A stretch of DNA of 64,000 bases from Allomuricauda sp. M10 (GTDB lineage Bacteria; Bacteroidota; Bacteroidia; Flavobacteriales; Flavobacteriaceae): contig NZ_JAJGBN010000005.1 of the NCBI RefSeq assembly GCF_020782875.1, positions 1 to 64,000 of the forward strand, written 5' to 3'. Shown one piece after another: positions 17,310 to 26,912 of this stretch. Position 1 is the stretch's first letter; every line of letters begins with the position of its first letter. A model generated the notes under the pieces. It had not been told where the DNA came from. It searched no databases and was given only the letters and a program-made list of their open reading frames with translations. A program made the translations under genes and the position numbers.

Positions 17310-19709
17310 ATGATAACCAACACGGAAATAGAGAGAAGAGGGAACCAGTTCCCCAACCATATAGTCGATTTTAAACAAGAAAACGACAAGATATACTTCA
17401 CCACCCAAAACGGGGTGATCCTACAGATAACCATACTCAGAGATAGTGTGGTACGATTTCGGTACGCAACCGAGTACGTTTTTGAACCCGATTTTTCCTA
17501 TGCCATCAGCGAAGATGTGAACTTGGGCTACAACGAACTCAAGGTGAAGGAAGAAATTCCCGAATATGTGATCACTACATCCAAGATCAAGATTTATGTG
17601 AACAAAACGGACCTAAAGGTCCAGATCACCGATTTGAAGGATGTGGTGCTGAACGAAGAAGAACTGGGCTTCCACTGGGAAGAGAACTTTGATTACGGTG
17701 GAAACATCGTAAAAATGAGCAAGGTCTGTCATTCCGGTGAAAGTTATTACGGAATGGGGGACAAGGCCTCTCACACCAACTTGAAGGGAAAAAGGGTGAA
17801 CAATTGGGTGACCGATTCCTATGCTTATGGCAAGGATCAAGAGCCTTTGTACAAGGCCATTCCTTTCTATGTTGGGTTAAAGGAAGGTATCGCCTATGGT
17901 ATTTTCTTCGATAACTCTTTTAGTACCTATTTCGATTTTGCCAACGAAAAAAGGACAGTGACCAGCTTTTGGGCCGATGGAGGAGAAATGAACTATTATT
18001 TTTTCTACGGTCCCAAAATGAGTCATGTGGTGGAATCCTATACCGATTTGACCGGAGTTCCGGAACTCCCCCCAATGTGGGCACTTGGGTTTCATCAATC
18101 CAAATGGAGTTATTATCCAGAGAGCAAGGTAAAGGAGATTGCTTCCGCTTTCAGGGAACACCAAATTCCTTGTGATGCCATTTATCTGGACATCGATTAT
18201 ATGGAAGGCTTTAGATGTTTCACTTGGAACAACCGCTATTTCCCGAATCCCAAGAAAATGATCGAGGAGATGGAGCAGGATGGCTTTAAAGTGATCACCA
18301 TGATCGATCCGGGGATTAAGATAGACCGTGATTATTGGGTGTACCAGCAGGCCATGGACAATGGATTTTTCTGCCGAAGGGCCGATGGACCCCATTTTAA
18401 AGGGAAAGTTTGGCCAGGGGAATGCAAGTTTCCTGATTTCACCGATCCTGATGTACGCGAATGGTGGGCCGGATTGTATAAAGAAATGATCGCAGGTATG
18501 GGCGTTCGTGGCGTTTGGAACGATATGAACGAACCCGCCGTAATGGAAGTGCCCTCCAAAACGGCAAACTTGGACGTACGTCACGATTATGACGGTCATC
18601 CCTGTAGCCATAGAAAAGCACATAACGTGTATGGAATGCAAATGGTTAGGGCCACTTACGAAGGGGTCAAAAAGTTTACCTTCCCTCGTAGGCCTTTTGT
18701 GCTTACCCGCGCCGCTTACTCAGGAACACAGCGATATTGTGCCACTTGGACGGGGGACAACGTAGCCACTTGGGAACACCTTTGGATCGCCAACGTACAG
18801 ATGCAACGCATGTGTATGAGCGGTTACTCCTTTGTGGGTTCCGATATCGGTGGATTTGCCGAGCAGCCCAATGGTGAATTGTTCGCACGTTGGATCCAAT
18901 TGGCCATTTTCCATCCGTTTTGCCGAGTGCATTCCAGCGGGGATCATGGTGATCAAGAGCCTTGGTCCTTCGGGGAAGAGATTACGGGCATCGTAAAAGA
19001 ATTTATTGAGTTGAGGTACCAATTGTTGCCTTATCTGTATACCATGTTCTACAAATACATCAAAGATGGCATGCCCATGCTACAATCTTTGGTGTTCTAT
19101 GACCAAGAAGATCAACAGACCCATTTCCGTACGGATGAATTCTTGTTCGGGGAGCAAATGTTGGTTTGTCCGGTACAGGAGCCCAATGCCCAAGGAAGAA
19201 GAATGTATTTCCCCAAAGGCGATTGGTACAATTATTGGACCGATGAATTGGTTTCCGGTGGAATGGAACGTTGGGTTCCCGCCGAGATCCACAGGGTTCC
19301 GTTGTATGTGAAGGCCGGGGCGATGATCCCAAAATATCCCGTACAACAATACGTAGGGGAAAAAGCCATTACCGAGTTGGGCATTGATGTGTACTACAAG
19401 GAAGGCAATGAAAATTCCATCGTGTACGAAGACCAACAGGACGGGTACGATTACAAGAAAGGAAGGTACAGTCTACGTAGGTTCCGATTGACGGGTAGAA
19501 ACAATGAATTGATCATACAACAGTTCAAGGATGGGAATTACATCACCCCGTATGAAAAATTCAAATTGACCCTTCACGGGTTGCCTTTTATCATCGGTAC
19601 CGTTGAGTTGGACAATGAGGAAGTGAACTTGAAGGACATCAAATTGAATGGAAATAATTCCATTGAGGTCAGCAAGGATTTCACCGAGCTCCACATATTC
19701 GGAAAATAA
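17310..19709 (+). CDS. Glycoside hydrolase family 31, alpha-glucosidase-like
   Basis: 799 residues, no signal peptide, so cytoplasmic. The GH31 nucleophile Asp405 lies in GVWNDMNEP and the acid/base Asp483 in WTGDN. An N-terminal beta-sandwich (about 1-240) and a C-terminal beta region (about 600-799) flank the barrel, as in the family. The likely reaction is release of glucose from alpha-glucan ends. It follows glgB by 96 bp on the same strand, which supports work on intracellular glycogen or imported maltodextrin. Confidence 0.9.
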   Translation: MITNTEIERRGNQFPNHIVDFKQENDKIYFTTQNGVILQITILRDSVVRFRYATEYVFEPDFSYAISEDVNLGYNELKVKEEIPEYVITTSKIKIYVNKTDLKVQITDLKDVVLNEEELGFHWEENFDYGGNIVKMSKVCHSGESYYGMGDKASHTNLKGKRVNNWVTDSYAYGKDQEPLYKAIPFYVGLKEGIAYGIFFDNSFSTYFDFANEKRTVTSFWADGGEMNYYFFYGPKMSHVVESYTDLTGVPELPPMWALGFHQSKWSYYPESKVKEIASAFREHQIPCDAIYLDIDYMEGFRCFTWNNRYFPNPKKMIEEMEQDGFKVITMIDPGIKIDRDYWVYQQAMDNGFFCRRADGPHFKGKVWPGECKFPDFTDPDVREWWAGLYKEMIAGMGVRGVWNDMNEPAVMEVPSKTANLDVRHDYDGHPCSHRKAHNVYGMQMVRATYEGVKKFTFPRRPFVLTRAAYSGTQRYCATWTGDNVATWEHLWIANVQMQRMCMSGYSFVGSDIGGFAEQPNGELFARWIQLAIFHPFCRVHSSGDHGDQEPWSFGEEITGIVKEFIELRYQLLPYLYTMFYKYIKDGMPMLQSLVFYDQEDQQTHFRTDEFLFGEQMLVCPVQEPNAQGRRMYFPKGDWYNYWTDELVSGGMERWVPAEIHRVPLYVKAGAMIPKYPVQQYVGEKAITELGIDVYYKEGNENSIVYEDQQDGYDYKKGRYSLRRFRLTGRNNELIIQQFKDGNYITPYEKFKLTLHGLPFIIGTVELDNEEVNLKDIKLNGNNSIEVSKDFTELHIFGK

Positions 19710-19747
19710 TTTTTTGTACTTTACTAGTACTAAACACTGTTAACAAT

Positions 19748-20557
19748 ATGAAAAAGTTAGTTCTATCCATAGCCGTTTTTTTGGCCGTTTTTTCCTGTAA
19801 AACAAATCCTTTTACGGGAAAAAGCACCTTGAATTTTTATTCGAACAGCCAAATGTTTCCGATGGCATTTGCCCAGTATGACGAGTTTTTGTCCGAGAAT
19901 AAAGTGGTGAAGGGCACCACAGATGCCCAAATGATCACCAGGGTAGGGCAACGGATCGCGTCTGCAGCGGAACGTTGGTTGGATGCCAATGGTTATCCCG
20001 GGTATTTGAAGGATTACCAATGGGAATACAATTTGGTACAGGATGAGACCGTCAACGCTTGGTGTATGCCGGGCGGCAAGATTGTGGTCTATACAGGTAT
20101 TCTGCCCATCACCCAAAATGAAACCGGAGTAGCCGTAGTAATGGGTCACGAAGTGGCTCATGCCTTGGCTGACCATGGCGCACAACGGATGAGTGCCGGA
20201 ATGATCCAGCAAATTGGTGCGGTTGCAGGGAATGTTGCCATTCAAGATCCCGAGAAAAGAAACATGTTCAACACCGCTTATGGTCTGGGTTCAACTGTTG
20301 GGGTCATGCTGCCCTTTAGCAGAAGCCATGAAACCGAGGCCGACCGAATTGGGTTGCAAATCATGGCCATTGCAGGTTACAACCCGGATGAAGCGGCCAG
20401 ATTGTGGGAACGTATGAAAGCACAATCAGGCGGACAGGCGCCACCAGAATTTTTGAGCACGCACCCATCCAACGATACCAGGATCAGTAATTTAACGGCC
20501 TGGGCCCCAGCTGCCAAACAAGAGGCAAGGAAATTTGGGGTAACTTCGTTCAAATAG
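19748..20557 (+). CDS. M48-family metalloprotease, lipoprotein
   Basis: 269 residues. The lipobox Cys17 (AVFSC) predicts membrane anchoring with a periplasm-facing catalytic domain. The zinc motif HEVAH is at 134-138, and the downstream ETEAD (194-198) supplies the third ligand. The Gly-rich loop NAWCMPGGKIVVYTG precedes it, as in the BepA/LoiP/Oma1 group, which acts in outer-membrane protein quality control. It sits 38 bp after the GH31 gene but functional linkage is not evident. Confidence 0.9.
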   Translation: MKKLVLSIAVFLAVFSCKTNPFTGKSTLNFYSNSQMFPMAFAQYDEFLSENKVVKGTTDAQMITRVGQRIASAAERWLDANGYPGYLKDYQWEYNLVQDETVNAWCMPGGKIVVYTGILPITQNETGVAVVMGHEVAHALADHGAQRMSAGMIQQIGAVAGNVAIQDPEKRNMFNTAYGLGSTVGVMLPFSRSHETEADRIGLQIMAIAGYNPDEAARLWERMKAQSGGQAPPEFLSTHPSNDTRISNLTAWAPAAKQEARKFGVTSFK

Positions 20558-20577
20558 CGTGAAAACCAAAAACACAT

Positions 20578-20654
20578 AAAATGTCATTTCGGACAAAACG
20601 GGAAATCTGATAAATTATAGTTAGATTTTTTAAAATGAATTCGAGATGACATTT
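20578..20654. repeat. REP-like inverted repeat (AAATGTCAT ... ATGACATTT)
   Basis: Nine-base perfect inverted repeats, 20578-20586 and 20646-20654, enclose a second imperfect dyad (GAAATCTGATAA with TTAGATTTTT). The ends resemble the GTCATTTCG / CGAAATGAC palindromes seen elsewhere in this window and in many Bacteroidota genomes. It fills the gap between two genes and could act as a terminator. Confidence 0.6.
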
Positions 20655-20673
20655 TTCTTTTAAACCACTACAT

Positions 20674-21993
20674 ATGGAACAGGTGTTGGCACTAAAGGGG
20701 ACTAAAAAATTATTGAACGCTTGGGCGTTTTACGATTGGGCCAATTCTGTATATAGTCTTGTAATTTCATCGGCCATATTCCCCATTTTCTACGGTGCCC
20801 TTTTTCGGGTGGCGGGCATTGAAAAAGTGACCATTTTTGGTGGCGAGATTGCCCGCGCTCCCTTGATCAGTTATGTTACCTCCCTGGCATTCGTTTTTAT
20901 TGCCATTGTTACTCCGTTAGTATCGGGTGTCGCCGATTATTTGGGCAACAAAAAGGTTTTCTTGAAATTTTTCTGCTACCTCGGTGCGGTTTCTTGCATT
21001 GGGCTGTATTGGTTTTCCTTGGAGAACATTTACTTCGGATTGGTTTGTTATTTCTTCGGATTGGTGGGCTTTTGGGTAAGTTTTGCCATCAATAATTCCT
21101 ATTTGCCGGATATTGCCTATCCTGAACAGCAAGATCGGATCAGTGCCAAGGGTTTTTCCCTCGGATATATTGGAAGCGTCATCTTATTGGTCTTCAACTT
21201 GGCCATGGTCATGAAACCTGATGTGTTCGGCATCACCAATGAAGGTGAGGTAGCCGAGATCAAGGCCATGAAATACTCTTTTATTTCCGTAGGTATCTGG
21301 TGGATGCTTTTTAGCCAATACACGTTTGCCAATCTTCCGAAAGGATACAAAAGGGAAGGGGCAAGGCAACACATCATCCTGAACGGATTTAAGGAATTAA
21401 AAAGTGTGTGGCACCAGTTGGGCGAAAATGTCCGACTGAAACGCTACTTGGGCGCCTTCTTCGTATACAGTATGGCGGTGCAGACCATTATGTTGATCGC
21501 TACGTATTTTGGTGAGGAAGAAATTGCCTGGGGTACCGATAGTGAAAGAACTACAGGATTAATCATCAGTATTTTGGTCATTCAGTTGGTAGCAATCCTT
21601 GGTGCCACGGTAACGGCCTGGTGTTCCAAGGTTTTTGGTAATATCCGTACGTTGATCGTAATCAACATCATTTGGGCCATGCTCTGTGTGTATGCCTATT
21701 TTTTACAGACCCCGATGGATTTTTACACGGCAGCCGGATTGGTAGGCGTTGTGATGGGGGGCATTCAGGCACTTTCCCGCTCCACGTATTCCAAATTTTT
21801 ACCCGATACCACCGATACCACTTCGTTTTTCAGTTTTTATGATGTGGCCGAAAAAATCGGAATCATCATAGGAACCTTTTTGTACGGAGTGGTGGCACAA
21901 CTGACCGGTAGCATGCGAAACAGCACCATCTTTTTGGGTGTATTCTTTTTAATTGGTATCTTTTTGTTGATTAGGGTCAAATCCAAAGACTAA
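20674..21993 (+). CDS. MFS transporter, Atg22/UMF1-like
   Basis: 439 residues with about twelve hydrophobic segments. The N-terminal signature WAFYDWANSVYSLVISS is characteristic of the UMF1 (YxiO/Atg22-like) branch of the major facilitator superfamily. A second conserved region, GGIQALSRSTYSKFLPD, lies in the C-terminal half. The substrate is unknown; related fungal proteins export amino acids from vacuoles. It ends 4 bp before the deacetylase gene, so the two are probably co-transcribed. Confidence 0.88.
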   Translation: MEQVLALKGTKKLLNAWAFYDWANSVYSLVISSAIFPIFYGALFRVAGIEKVTIFGGEIARAPLISYVTSLAFVFIAIVTPLVSGVADYLGNKKVFLKFFCYLGAVSCIGLYWFSLENIYFGLVCYFFGLVGFWVSFAINNSYLPDIAYPEQQDRISAKGFSLGYIGSVILLVFNLAMVMKPDVFGITNEGEVAEIKAMKYSFISVGIWWMLFSQYTFANLPKGYKREGARQHIILNGFKELKSVWHQLGENVRLKRYLGAFFVYSMAVQTIMLIATYFGEEEIAWGTDSERTTGLIISILVIQLVAILGATVTAWCSKVFGNIRTLIVINIIWAMLCVYAYFLQTPMDFYTAAGLVGVVMGGIQALSRSTYSKFLPDTTDTTSFFSFYDVAEKIGIIIGTFLYGVVAQLTGSMRNSTIFLGVFFLIGIFLLIRVKSKD

Positions 21994-21997
21994 ACAA

Positions 21998-22915
21998 ATG
22001 AAACAGCTATTCACCATCGCCCTTGCATTCTTGTGTTTAGGGACAACACTTTATGGCCAAAAATCCTTGGCAGAACAATCGGGCTATCCTGCCGATGCCA
22101 AATTACTCATCATTCATGCGGACGACCTAGGGGTTCTCCATACGGTAAACCAAGCTACGTTTAAGGCTTTTGCCGAAGGGTCGGTAAAAAGTGCCAGTAT
22201 TATGGTGCCCACGCCCTGGTTGGCCGAAGTGGCAGCCTATGCCAAGGCTCATCCGGATCATGATATGGGCATACACCTTACCTTGACCAGTGAGTGGGAA
22301 TACCTTCGTTGGGGTCCGGTGGCCCCTGCTGGGCAGGTTTCCAGTTTGTTGGACGAGAATGGTTATTTCTACCCCGATTGTGCCCAGCTTTGGGAACATG
22401 CCAAAATAGAGGAAGTGGAGATGGAACTCAGGGCCCAGATCAAGAAGGCGATTGCCATGGGCATACAACCTACCCATTTGGACAGCCACATGGGGTGCTT
22501 GTTTTCCAGTGACCCTAGATATTATGAGTTGTATGTTAAATTGGCCAAGGAGTTTGGTATTCCAGCTATGGTGAACCATCAAATAGAACAGTTGGGTGGT
22601 GCGGACGGTACCAAGATGCCTGTGGTGATCAATGATATTTTGGGGGCCAATATCCCCGATTATGAGAACAGCATGGCCGACTATTATGCCAATGCGCTTC
22701 GCAACCTAAAACCGGGCCTGCATGTGATGATCATTCATTGCGGGTACGATAATATGGAAACCCAAGGGATGTCTTACAATCATCCATATTGGGGGGCGCA
22801 ATGGCGCCAACAGGACTTTGATTTCTTCACCAGTGAGGCATGTGCCAAAATCTTGCAGGAGGAAAACATTCACGTAGTGACTTGGAAAGAATTGGGTTCC
22901 TTGCTGAAGAAATAA
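21998..22915 (+). CDS. Exported YdjC/ChbG-family carbohydrate deacetylase
   Basis: 305 residues with a signal peptide (cleavage near LYGQ, about 21). The YdjC metal motif IIHADDLGV (Asp pair) lies near 32-39, and the metal-binding histidines in THLDSHMG near 161. Known ChbG removes an acetyl group from chitobiose-type sugars. The exported location suggests processing of acetylated oligosaccharides in the periplasm. It is the last core gene before the AT-rich island. Confidence 0.85.
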   Translation: MKQLFTIALAFLCLGTTLYGQKSLAEQSGYPADAKLLIIHADDLGVLHTVNQATFKAFAEGSVKSASIMVPTPWLAEVAAYAKAHPDHDMGIHLTLTSEWEYLRWGPVAPAGQVSSLLDENGYFYPDCAQLWEHAKIEEVEMELRAQIKKAIAMGIQPTHLDSHMGCLFSSDPRYYELYVKLAKEFGIPAMVNHQIEQLGGADGTKMPVVINDILGANIPDYENSMADYYANALRNLKPGLHVMIIHCGYDNMETQGMSYNHPYWGAQWRQQDFDFFTSEACAKILQEENIHVVTWKELGSLLKK

Positions 22916-23027
22916 AGGATAATGAAAAGCATCGATTATGCTCCCTTTTGGGGGTATATGGATGTATTTTGTGCTTATATAAACAAGTTGAAGCTAGTGC
23001 TAATTATGACAATTTAAACCTAATAAG

Positions 23028-25289
23028 ATGCCAACAAATCTTAATAATAAAGGATTAACTACATTTCCCGCTGTTCCCGCTGCGGAGATCCATCTTCATG
23101 TAGAAAATAACCAAATAACAGAAATACCTCCCTCAATTGGTTCCTTGGCCAACCTTAATAGATTTTACATCAGAAACAATAAAATCACCTCTATTCCCGC
23201 TGAGATTGGCAATTTAAATAAACTTCAACTTTTATTATTAGGAAACAATCAAATTTCAAATCTACCTATAGAAATTGGTAAATTAAATAATTTGGTTCAA
23301 CTAAGAATAGAGAACAACAAAATAACAGAGTTGCCAAGAGAAATCGGCAACTTAACAAACCTGACCCATTTATTTCTCGAAAACAATCAAATTTCCTATT
23401 TACCGGAGGAAATTAAAAATTTGAAAAAACTTGTTCATCTATCTTTAGATGGTAACCCTATAGTCCTTCCAGAATCTTATGCAAAAAACAAACCCCAAGA
23501 AACCATAGCATACGTTCTTGAGCAACAAAATGACTTAGCCTCTAAGGATTCCCTCATCACCAGAAAGGCATACTATTTTACAAATGGAAATAAAGAAAGC
23601 GTAATAGACAAATACAAACATATTATCAATCAATTTGCATCCGACAAATCGGTTGATTTTATAGAAATAAGTTCTGCAAAGGAGGTTAAAAAAGATACTA
23701 ATGTTGTTTTTATTATCGCTCCATTTGACGTACATCAAAATGAAAACTTAATTTTTGAAATTGCAGACAAATGCAAGAAACTTGGTGTTCGCTTTTTTGT
23801 GTTAACACAAAAGGGATTTATTGAGAAAGATTTTGATTCTGTAAATATAACCAAAGGAAAGGAGTTTGAAATCTTAGCTTCAACATTGAGCACTAGATAT
23901 TCATCCGAATTTAATAATTTCAGTTCGTATGAAGAATTTGATAATTTGATCTTTGAAGCTTTAAAACAACACAAACCGAACATAAGACTTTCCAAATTGC
24001 ACCTAATAAATATTGGGCACTTTTCAAATTTAGAATTAGACTTTAATAAAGATTTGACCTGTTTGATTGGGGAAAACGGGACAGGCAAAAGTACTATTCT
24101 GAGAGCTCTTGCACTTGCAGTTATAGGTCATAATCATAAGAGAATTGATGAAAAGGCAAAGATGGGCTTCCTAAAAATTCAAAACTTCACTGAGAGTGGG
24201 TTGATTTATAATGAGGGCTCTATTCGCTTAGATTATTCTATTGATGGAGATAAGTTCTATAATGAATTGAAATTTTCTGCTAATGACAATGGAAATGATA
24301 TTTCGATTGTTCCAAATGGAGATTTTCAAATTGTATATAACAAATACAACTTAAAATCACTTATTGTGGGTTTCCCACAAGCACGTGGAAATGATGCAAT
24401 AAATCAATCAGAGTTTATTTCTAATAAAATTACTCAACCTCATATAAATGATTTACTTCCCTTAATAAATAATTCTGACGATTTCAGGTTACGCTCATTT
24501 GCTGGTTGGATAGCAAATCTTTATTTTGATTCTGTCAAGAATAAAGAACACGCAAAAGAAGTTAGTAAAGAAGAATCTTTAATAAACGAAGCTTTTATTA
24601 TCATTTCAAAAATCACCAAAAAAGGAATAAACTTTAAAACCGTCAAAGCTGTCGACCCGCCTGAAGTATGGGTAACTACTTATGATTCACCTAATGGAGT
24701 GCCATTGTATATGGTAAGCCAAGGTTTCAAGATCGTAATTGGTTGGATTGGATATTTACTTCAAAGATTTGTAAACACGTTTCCACTTTCAGAACCGAAA
24801 TCTGCATTTAAAGAGAATGCTGTTTTAATTTTAGATGAAGTAGATACTTCGATTCACCCTGTATGGCAGTCTTCTTTTATTGATATTCTTAGGGAAACAT
24901 TTCCTCAAACGCAGTTTATTTTCACGACGCACAGCCCTTTAATGATAGCTGGATTAGATAGAGAACAGTTTATTGAACTATCGATCGTTGAGAATGAAAT
25001 AGTGGCTCTAAAAAATCAAACGGATACATGGTCCTTTACTTACCGAGACATACTTCAAAAGTTATTTGATACAGTCGACCCTGCACCAAAAAAAACTATT
25101 GAGGAATTAGAATTAATGTTGTCTAAATCATCCAATGCCTCTGAACAAGAGAGTATAAAAGAGAATATAAATAGGTTAAAAGAGAGCGAACAATTTGAGG
25201 ATGAACTGGAACAATTTAGAGAAAAATTAGAGACCAAAGAAAAAGAGTTAGATGAATTAATCAAAAAATATAAAGACAAAACTAATTAG
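23028..25289 (+). CDS. Leucine-rich-repeat / PtuA-like ABC-type ATPase fusion
   Basis: 753 residues. Residues 8-150 form about five 23-residue leucine-rich repeats (IxNNKITELPREIGNL type). Residues 178-310 are an alpha/beta stretch with NVVFIIAPFD that I cannot assign. From 320 an SMC/RecF-like ATPase follows: Walker A GENGTGKST (348-356), a signature-like VSQGFKI (563-569), Walker B VLILDEVD (599-606) and the switch His635 in TTHSP. A charged coiled coil closes the protein (690-751). One base separates it from the HNH gene, as in PtuA-PtuB (Septu) anti-phage pairs. The LRR front end is unlike standard PtuA. Defence is inferred from architecture. AT-rich. Confidence 0.75.
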   Translation: MPTNLNNKGLTTFPAVPAAEIHLHVENNQITEIPPSIGSLANLNRFYIRNNKITSIPAEIGNLNKLQLLLLGNNQISNLPIEIGKLNNLVQLRIENNKITELPREIGNLTNLTHLFLENNQISYLPEEIKNLKKLVHLSLDGNPIVLPESYAKNKPQETIAYVLEQQNDLASKDSLITRKAYYFTNGNKESVIDKYKHIINQFASDKSVDFIEISSAKEVKKDTNVVFIIAPFDVHQNENLIFEIADKCKKLGVRFFVLTQKGFIEKDFDSVNITKGKEFEILASTLSTRYSSEFNNFSSYEEFDNLIFEALKQHKPNIRLSKLHLINIGHFSNLELDFNKDLTCLIGENGTGKSTILRALALAVIGHNHKRIDEKAKMGFLKIQNFTESGLIYNEGSIRLDYSIDGDKFYNELKFSANDNGNDISIVPNGDFQIVYNKYNLKSLIVGFPQARGNDAINQSEFISNKITQPHINDLLPLINNSDDFRLRSFAGWIANLYFDSVKNKEHAKEVSKEESLINEAFIIISKITKKGINFKTVKAVDPPEVWVTTYDSPNGVPLYMVSQGFKIVIGWIGYLLQRFVNTFPLSEPKSAFKENAVLILDEVDTSIHPVWQSSFIDILRETFPQTQFIFTTHSPLMIAGLDREQFIELSIVENEIVALKNQTDTWSFTYRDILQKLFDTVDPAPKKTIEELELMLSKSSNASEQESIKENINRLKESEQFEDELEQFREKLETKEKELDELIKKYKDKTN

Positions 25290-25290
25290 G

Positions 25291-26070
25291 ATGCATTTCA
25301 TAGGTAGAAACACATTTGCTAATGCACCCACCGTTGAACTTAATCAACTGCATTTAGAAGAACAGCAGAAATGGTTAGCCTATAAAACGTGGCTAAATAC
25401 AAAATTGCCTCCACCAATTAATAAACCGGCAAGTAAATGGACAAGAGATTCTGTTAGGAACCCACTAACAGAGCTATTTAAAAATAATTGTGCTTATTGT
25501 GGCAACTATTCCGACAAAAACAATGACGGAGAAGTTGACCATTTCTTTCCAAAAGAATTAGACACAACAGCAACCTCAATTTATGCATGGGACAATTATG
25601 TTTGGGCTTGCCATTCTTGTAACAATAGGAAAAGAAATCATTATCCATTAATAAATCCTTGCGATGCAAATGAAACGGCTGAGATTTATTTTCATTCTTC
25701 AGATGGTCGTTATTTAGTCTATTCAAAAGCCTCAAACGACATTAAAGCAAAATTTAAATTAACAGAAGAACAGACCTACATCAATGGAAAAAAATGTCCA
25801 GAAAGAAGAAAAATTATTTTTAAGCAATTAGAGACTATTTATCTAAAGGACATAAACCTTTACAAGGAAATATACGACATCGAATTTGGTATTAATCCAA
25901 ACTCAAATGACACTATGGTTATGTCTAACAAATTAGAACAAGCTATTCAAAACTTGAAAGAGTTCTTTGAAACAGAAGATTTTATTCTATTGAAAATGCA
26001 GACAATCGAAAACTTTAGACAAGCGAATATTCCGTTTACCTACACGTATGACGACTTTATTGAAAATTAA
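25291..26070 (+). CDS. HNH endonuclease, PtuB-like partner
   Basis: 259 residues. A zinc-type HNH module covers about 68-118: CAYC, then the catalytic-type EVDHFFPKE, then WDNYVWACHSCNNRK. The early Cys pair, the DHFxPK motif and the late CxxCN are the layout of PtuB/TIGR02646-like nucleases. The C-terminal half is helical. The ATG is one base after the ATPase stop, so translation is probably coupled. In Septu the ATPase complex controls this nuclease; here that is inference. The first attC-like element begins 5 bp after the stop. Confidence 0.82.
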   Translation: MHFIGRNTFANAPTVELNQLHLEEQQKWLAYKTWLNTKLPPPINKPASKWTRDSVRNPLTELFKNNCAYCGNYSDKNNDGEVDHFFPKELDTTATSIYAWDNYVWACHSCNNRKRNHYPLINPCDANETAEIYFHSSDGRYLVYSKASNDIKAKFKLTEEQTYINGKKCPERRKIIFKQLETIYLKDINLYKEIYDIEFGINPNSNDTMVMSNKLEQAIQNLKEFFETEDFILLKMQTIENFRQANIPFTYTYDDFIEN

Positions 26071-26075
26071 TAAAA

Positions 26076-26216
26076 GCACTGGCTATAACACGGGTTTTGT
26101 GTCAGGCGGGCTGAAGTGCAAGCTTGAAGTTTTGTGCTTCTAATGAACTTTAGTTGTAATTTGAAGCTTTGTGCTTCGAAATCCGCCCAAATGCAAATCC
26201 CGAAACCGTTCTGTGC
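26076..26216 (+). repeat. attC-like element 1
   Basis: 141-bp imperfect hairpin: GCAC (26076) with GTGC (26213), CGGGTTTTG (26091-26099) with CAAATCCCG, GGCGG (26105-26109) with CCGCC (26183-26187). The right end has a 6-nt spacer (GAAACC) before GTTCTGTGC (26208-26216), like the other elements. Inside are two 15-bp near-copies, GAAGTTTTGTGCTTC (26126) and GAAGCTTTGTGCTTC (26163). The left R box is degenerate. Confidence 0.6.
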
Positions 26217-26231
26217 AATCTGAAAATCATA

Positions 26232-26903
26232 ATGGAATTACAACCAATCAATGAAAATGTCGGAATTGAAGACCTAAATGATATCTTCGAAAAGTTCGAT
26301 GAATTGAACACAAAACTAAATGATGTTGGATTGGAGATTTTCAAAAATGAAACTGACAGAAAATTATTATCCAAGCCAAGTCATTTTACATTTTCAATAG
26401 TTCACAGAGCAATCGAACTGAACAGAGGATTTAAAAATCTTTGCGATACAAATAATTGGATTACCGCGATTAATCTAATAAGATTACAGGCCGACAATTG
26501 TATGAGATTATATGCATTAGGTTTAGTTGCCGACCGACTTGACTTTTATAACAGAGTAATAAATGGAGAACACATAAGAAACATAAAAGACGCAGACGGA
26601 AATAAAATGACCGATATTTATCTTTCTAAAAAACTTGATGTTCTTTATCCTGGATTTAGGCTTCTTTATGAAAATTCAAGTGGACTAATTCATTTTTCAA
26701 AAGAACATATCAAAATAAATACTGATAAGATAGAAAATAATGATGATTTTATAATGCGCATACGATTAGCGGAAACTTCAGAGTTTTCAATCCACAAAAA
26801 AGTTGATTATGCTTTCAATATGTTCATTGTCGGAAAGGAGTTATTCAAACTCTTGAATGGCTACAAATTAAGTATGGCGGAATTTATGAAAAATTATGAT
26901 TGA
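26232..26903 (+). CDS. Cassette gene: helical hypothetical protein
   Basis: 223 residues from ATG 26232, 15 bp after the right end of element 1. No family is recognised with confidence. The predicted all-helical body with WITAINLIRLQADNCMRLYALG and a late SSGLIHFSKEHI recalls DUF5677/AbiV-type helical proteins found near defence genes, but this is weak. AT-rich, Asn/Lys/Ile-rich. Its stop is 9 bp before the left box of element 2, the tight packing expected of a gene cassette. Confidence 0.6.
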   Translation: MELQPINENVGIEDLNDIFEKFDELNTKLNDVGLEIFKNETDRKLLSKPSHFTFSIVHRAIELNRGFKNLCDTNNWITAINLIRLQADNCMRLYALGLVADRLDFYNRVINGEHIRNIKDADGNKMTDIYLSKKLDVLYPGFRLLYENSSGLIHFSKEHIKINTDKIENNDDFIMRIRLAETSEFSIHKKVDYAFNMFIVGKELFKLLNGYKLSMAEFMKNYD

Positions 26904-26912
26904 AAAAAGACT

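Noticed and set aside
17877..18641. 254-residue open frame opposite the GH31 gene
   Set aside because: Shadow of the highly conserved GH31 frame; Met/His-rich and without any domain pattern.
23028..26070. Retron-type system (PtuAB with reverse transcriptase)
   Set aside because: No reverse transcriptase motif (YxDD) or retron RNA was found on either side of the ATPase-HNH pair.
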